A DNA stretch of 64,000 nucleotides from positions 124,001-188,000 of the forward strand of contig NZ_CP113519.1 of assembly GCF_026723825.1 (NCBI RefSeq), given 5' to 3'. A program made the position numbers and the translations under genes. This DNA comes from Pseudomonas sp. GOM7 (GTDB lineage Bacteria > Pseudomonadota > Gammaproteobacteria > Pseudomonadales > Pseudomonadaceae). Of this stretch, positions 62,999 to 64,000 are shown in pieces. Positions within the stretch are counted from its first letter, which is position 1. Every line of letters starts with the position of its first letter. Below the pieces are notes generated by a model. That model did no database searches, was not told where the DNA came from, and was given only the letters and a program-made list of their open reading frames with translations.

Positions 62999-63676
62999 TC
63001 ATTCAGGCAGTTGGCAGCCTTTCTGACGCAGCGACTCGATCACCCAGCTACGGTCGTTCTGGCCGGCAGTGATGCGTTCGAGCTGAGCGATTTCCGCGCG
63101 GTTCTTGGCGTCGGCGCGCTCGTAGACCCCGGCCACTTCGTCGTAGGGCACGCACAGCAGGCCGTCGTCGTCACCTATGACCAGATCGCCCGGTTCGATG
63201 ACCATGCCGTCGATGGCGATTGACACGTTGATTTCGCCCGGGCCGTCCTTGTAAGGGCCACGGTGGGTGATGCCAGCAGCGAACATCGGGAAGTCACCCG
63301 CGCGGATGGCGGCGGCATCACGGATCGCGCCGTTGATGACGATGCCGGCAACTCCGCGCGTGGCGGCATAAGCCACCATCATTTCACCGATCAGGGCGTT
63401 GCTCAGGTCGCCGCCAGCATCCACCACCACCACATCGCCGGGCTCGGCGATATCCAGGGCGTAGTGCAGCATCAGGTTGTCACCCGGACGGGCCTTGACC
63501 GTCAGAGCCGGGCCGGCCAGAACGCCGCCGCCGTGCATCGGACGCAGGCGTGAGCCGCCGGCGGTCATCCGGTTCATCGAGTCGCTGACGCAGGCGACGG
63601 GGACGTTGCGGAAACGCTCGACCCACTCCGCGCTGACTTTGCGACTGGCAGACAGAACCCTGAATCCGATGGACAT
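62999..63676 (-). CDS. RraA/HMG-aldolase family protein
   Basis: The 225-aa protein has the RraA-like fold: VACVSDSMNRM, GPALTVKARPGDNLMLHYALDIAEPGDVVVVDAGG and GIVINGAIRDAAAIR, followed by GDDDGLLCVPYDEV. The G-x-x-RD and following Asp fit the metal and pyruvate site of 4-hydroxy-4-methyl-2-oxoglutarate / 4-carboxy-4-hydroxy-2-oxoadipate aldolases, so a catabolic aldolase is more likely than an RNase E inhibitor. It is divergent from a gene truncated at the window end, probably its pathway partner. Confidence 0.85.
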   Translation of the reverse strand: MSIGFRVLSASRKVSAEWVERFRNVPVACVSDSMNRMTAGGSRLRPMHGGGVLAGPALTVKARPGDNLMLHYALDIAEPGDVVVVDAGGDLSNALIGEMMVAYAATRGVAGIVINGAIRDAAAIRAGDFPMFAAGITHRGPYKDGPGEINVSIAIDGMVIEPGDLVIGDDDGLLCVPYDEVAGVYERADAKNRAEIAQLERITAGQNDRSWVIESLRQKGCQLPE

Positions 63677-63712
63677 GATTGATACCTCGTGTCGATGACA
63701 GTTGTTGTGATT

Positions 63713-63733
63713 TTATGAAACGCTATTTCATAA
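63713..63733. promoter_or_regulatory. 21-bp palindrome, candidate operator
   Basis: TTATGAAA-cgcta-TTTCATAA is a perfect 8-bp inverted repeat, 37 bp upstream of the aldolase-like gene in an AT-rich divergent gap. The TGAAA..TTTCA form resembles IclR/KdgR-type operators. No regulator gene is in the window. Confidence 0.6.
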
Positions 63734-63955
63734 ATATCATTGAGAGGTGTCGATATACAACTGCCGAGCGGCTGGCTTGGGTGCTCTTTGTGGGGTTTTT
63801 GTGCCAAATCGACAGAATGGACTGCCAGATGCATCCATTTGTCCAGGTGGGGGAAGTGAGATATTGAAATGGCGTTTCTTTGTGGTAGGCTGGATTCACC
63901 GCCGCCGGGTTCCCCGCCCGCAAGCAGGCGAACTAACAAGAACAAGGTACGCACC

Positions 63956-64000
63956 ATGAATCGAAGCATCCTGGCTGCGGGCTCGGCACCAGCCGTAACT
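63956..64000 (+). CDS. Start of an unidentified gene, cut by window end
   Basis: Fifteen codons (MNRSILAAGSAPAVT) are visible from an ATG at 63956. It is divergent from the RraA-like gene and shares its AT-rich promoter region. A transporter or catabolic enzyme for the same substrate would be typical, but nothing in the sequence shows it. Confidence 0.4.
   Translation, partial: MNRSILAAGSAPAVT

Overview
The window is a stretch of Pseudomonas chromosome. The evidence is high GC with strong GC-ending codon bias, a trpI/trpBA locus, an algB-kinB pair, Pseudomonas-style long PstC and PstA, and the glc and mdc operons. The P. mendocina/oleovorans-like side of the genus is a guess, not something shown here. 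There are about 60 protein genes and no rRNA, tRNA, CRISPR array, prophage or transposase gene. Mobile or repeated DNA is limited to small palindromic repeats, three MITE-like elements and one large inverted repeat.

Layout. 0.1-6.3 kb: a TRAP solute-binding lipoprotein, a thioesterase, a DUF1328/Ivy pair, a nucleoside-recognition membrane protein, dodecin, a MetF-like reductase and trpI. 6.4-9.2 kb: a DUF3060 gene sits between trpI and trpBA. 9.3-12.6 kb: a SulP transporter, a short-chain dehydrogenase and a LysR regulator. 12.6-13.6 kb: a gene-free inverted repeat. 13.6-20.1 kb: pbpG and a choline-sulfate block (LysR regulator, betC, choX-like gene, second SulP). 20.3-22.1 kb: MarC, an AmiD-type lipoprotein amidase and a CheY-like receiver. 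22.2-28.3 kb: an overlapping four-gene operon of hybrid kinase, CheR, CheB and a second kinase. 28.5-33.7 kb: algB-kinB flanked by small envelope and stress genes. 34-43.1 kb: pstSCAB-phoU under two Pho boxes, then a response regulator and an M23 peptidase. 43.4-53.4 kb: rubredoxin and the glcDEFGBA operon with divergent glcC. 53.6-55.4 kb: a PilJ-domain protein and a diguanylate cyclase. 55.5-62.9 kb: malonate decarboxylase mdcABCDEGH with madLM. 63-64 kb: an RraA/HMG-aldolase family gene divergent from a gene cut by the window end.

How genes work together. The glc block imports glycolate, oxidises it to glyoxylate (GlcDEF) and condenses that with acetyl-CoA (GlcB). Two identical FadR-type operators sit in the glcC-glcD gap. 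The mdc/mad block imports malonate and decarboxylates it on a dedicated acyl carrier to acetate and CO2. BetC releases choline and sulfate from choline sulfate beside a choline-type binding protein and a SulP permease.

The strongest candidate for an undescribed system is a set of three sigma-54 promoters (about 1.9, 28.4 and 32.4 kb) sharing one architecture. Each has a GG-N10-GC core, a TTTGATTT-plus-AAGG block about 35 bp upstream, and two GCA-N3-TGC-like palindromes centred near -97 and -129. They drive DUF1328-ivy, a small secreted/membrane protein pair, and a triple-BON protein. The gene for the NtrC-family regulator AlgB lies between two of them, so an AlgB/KinB-controlled envelope regulon is a testable inference.
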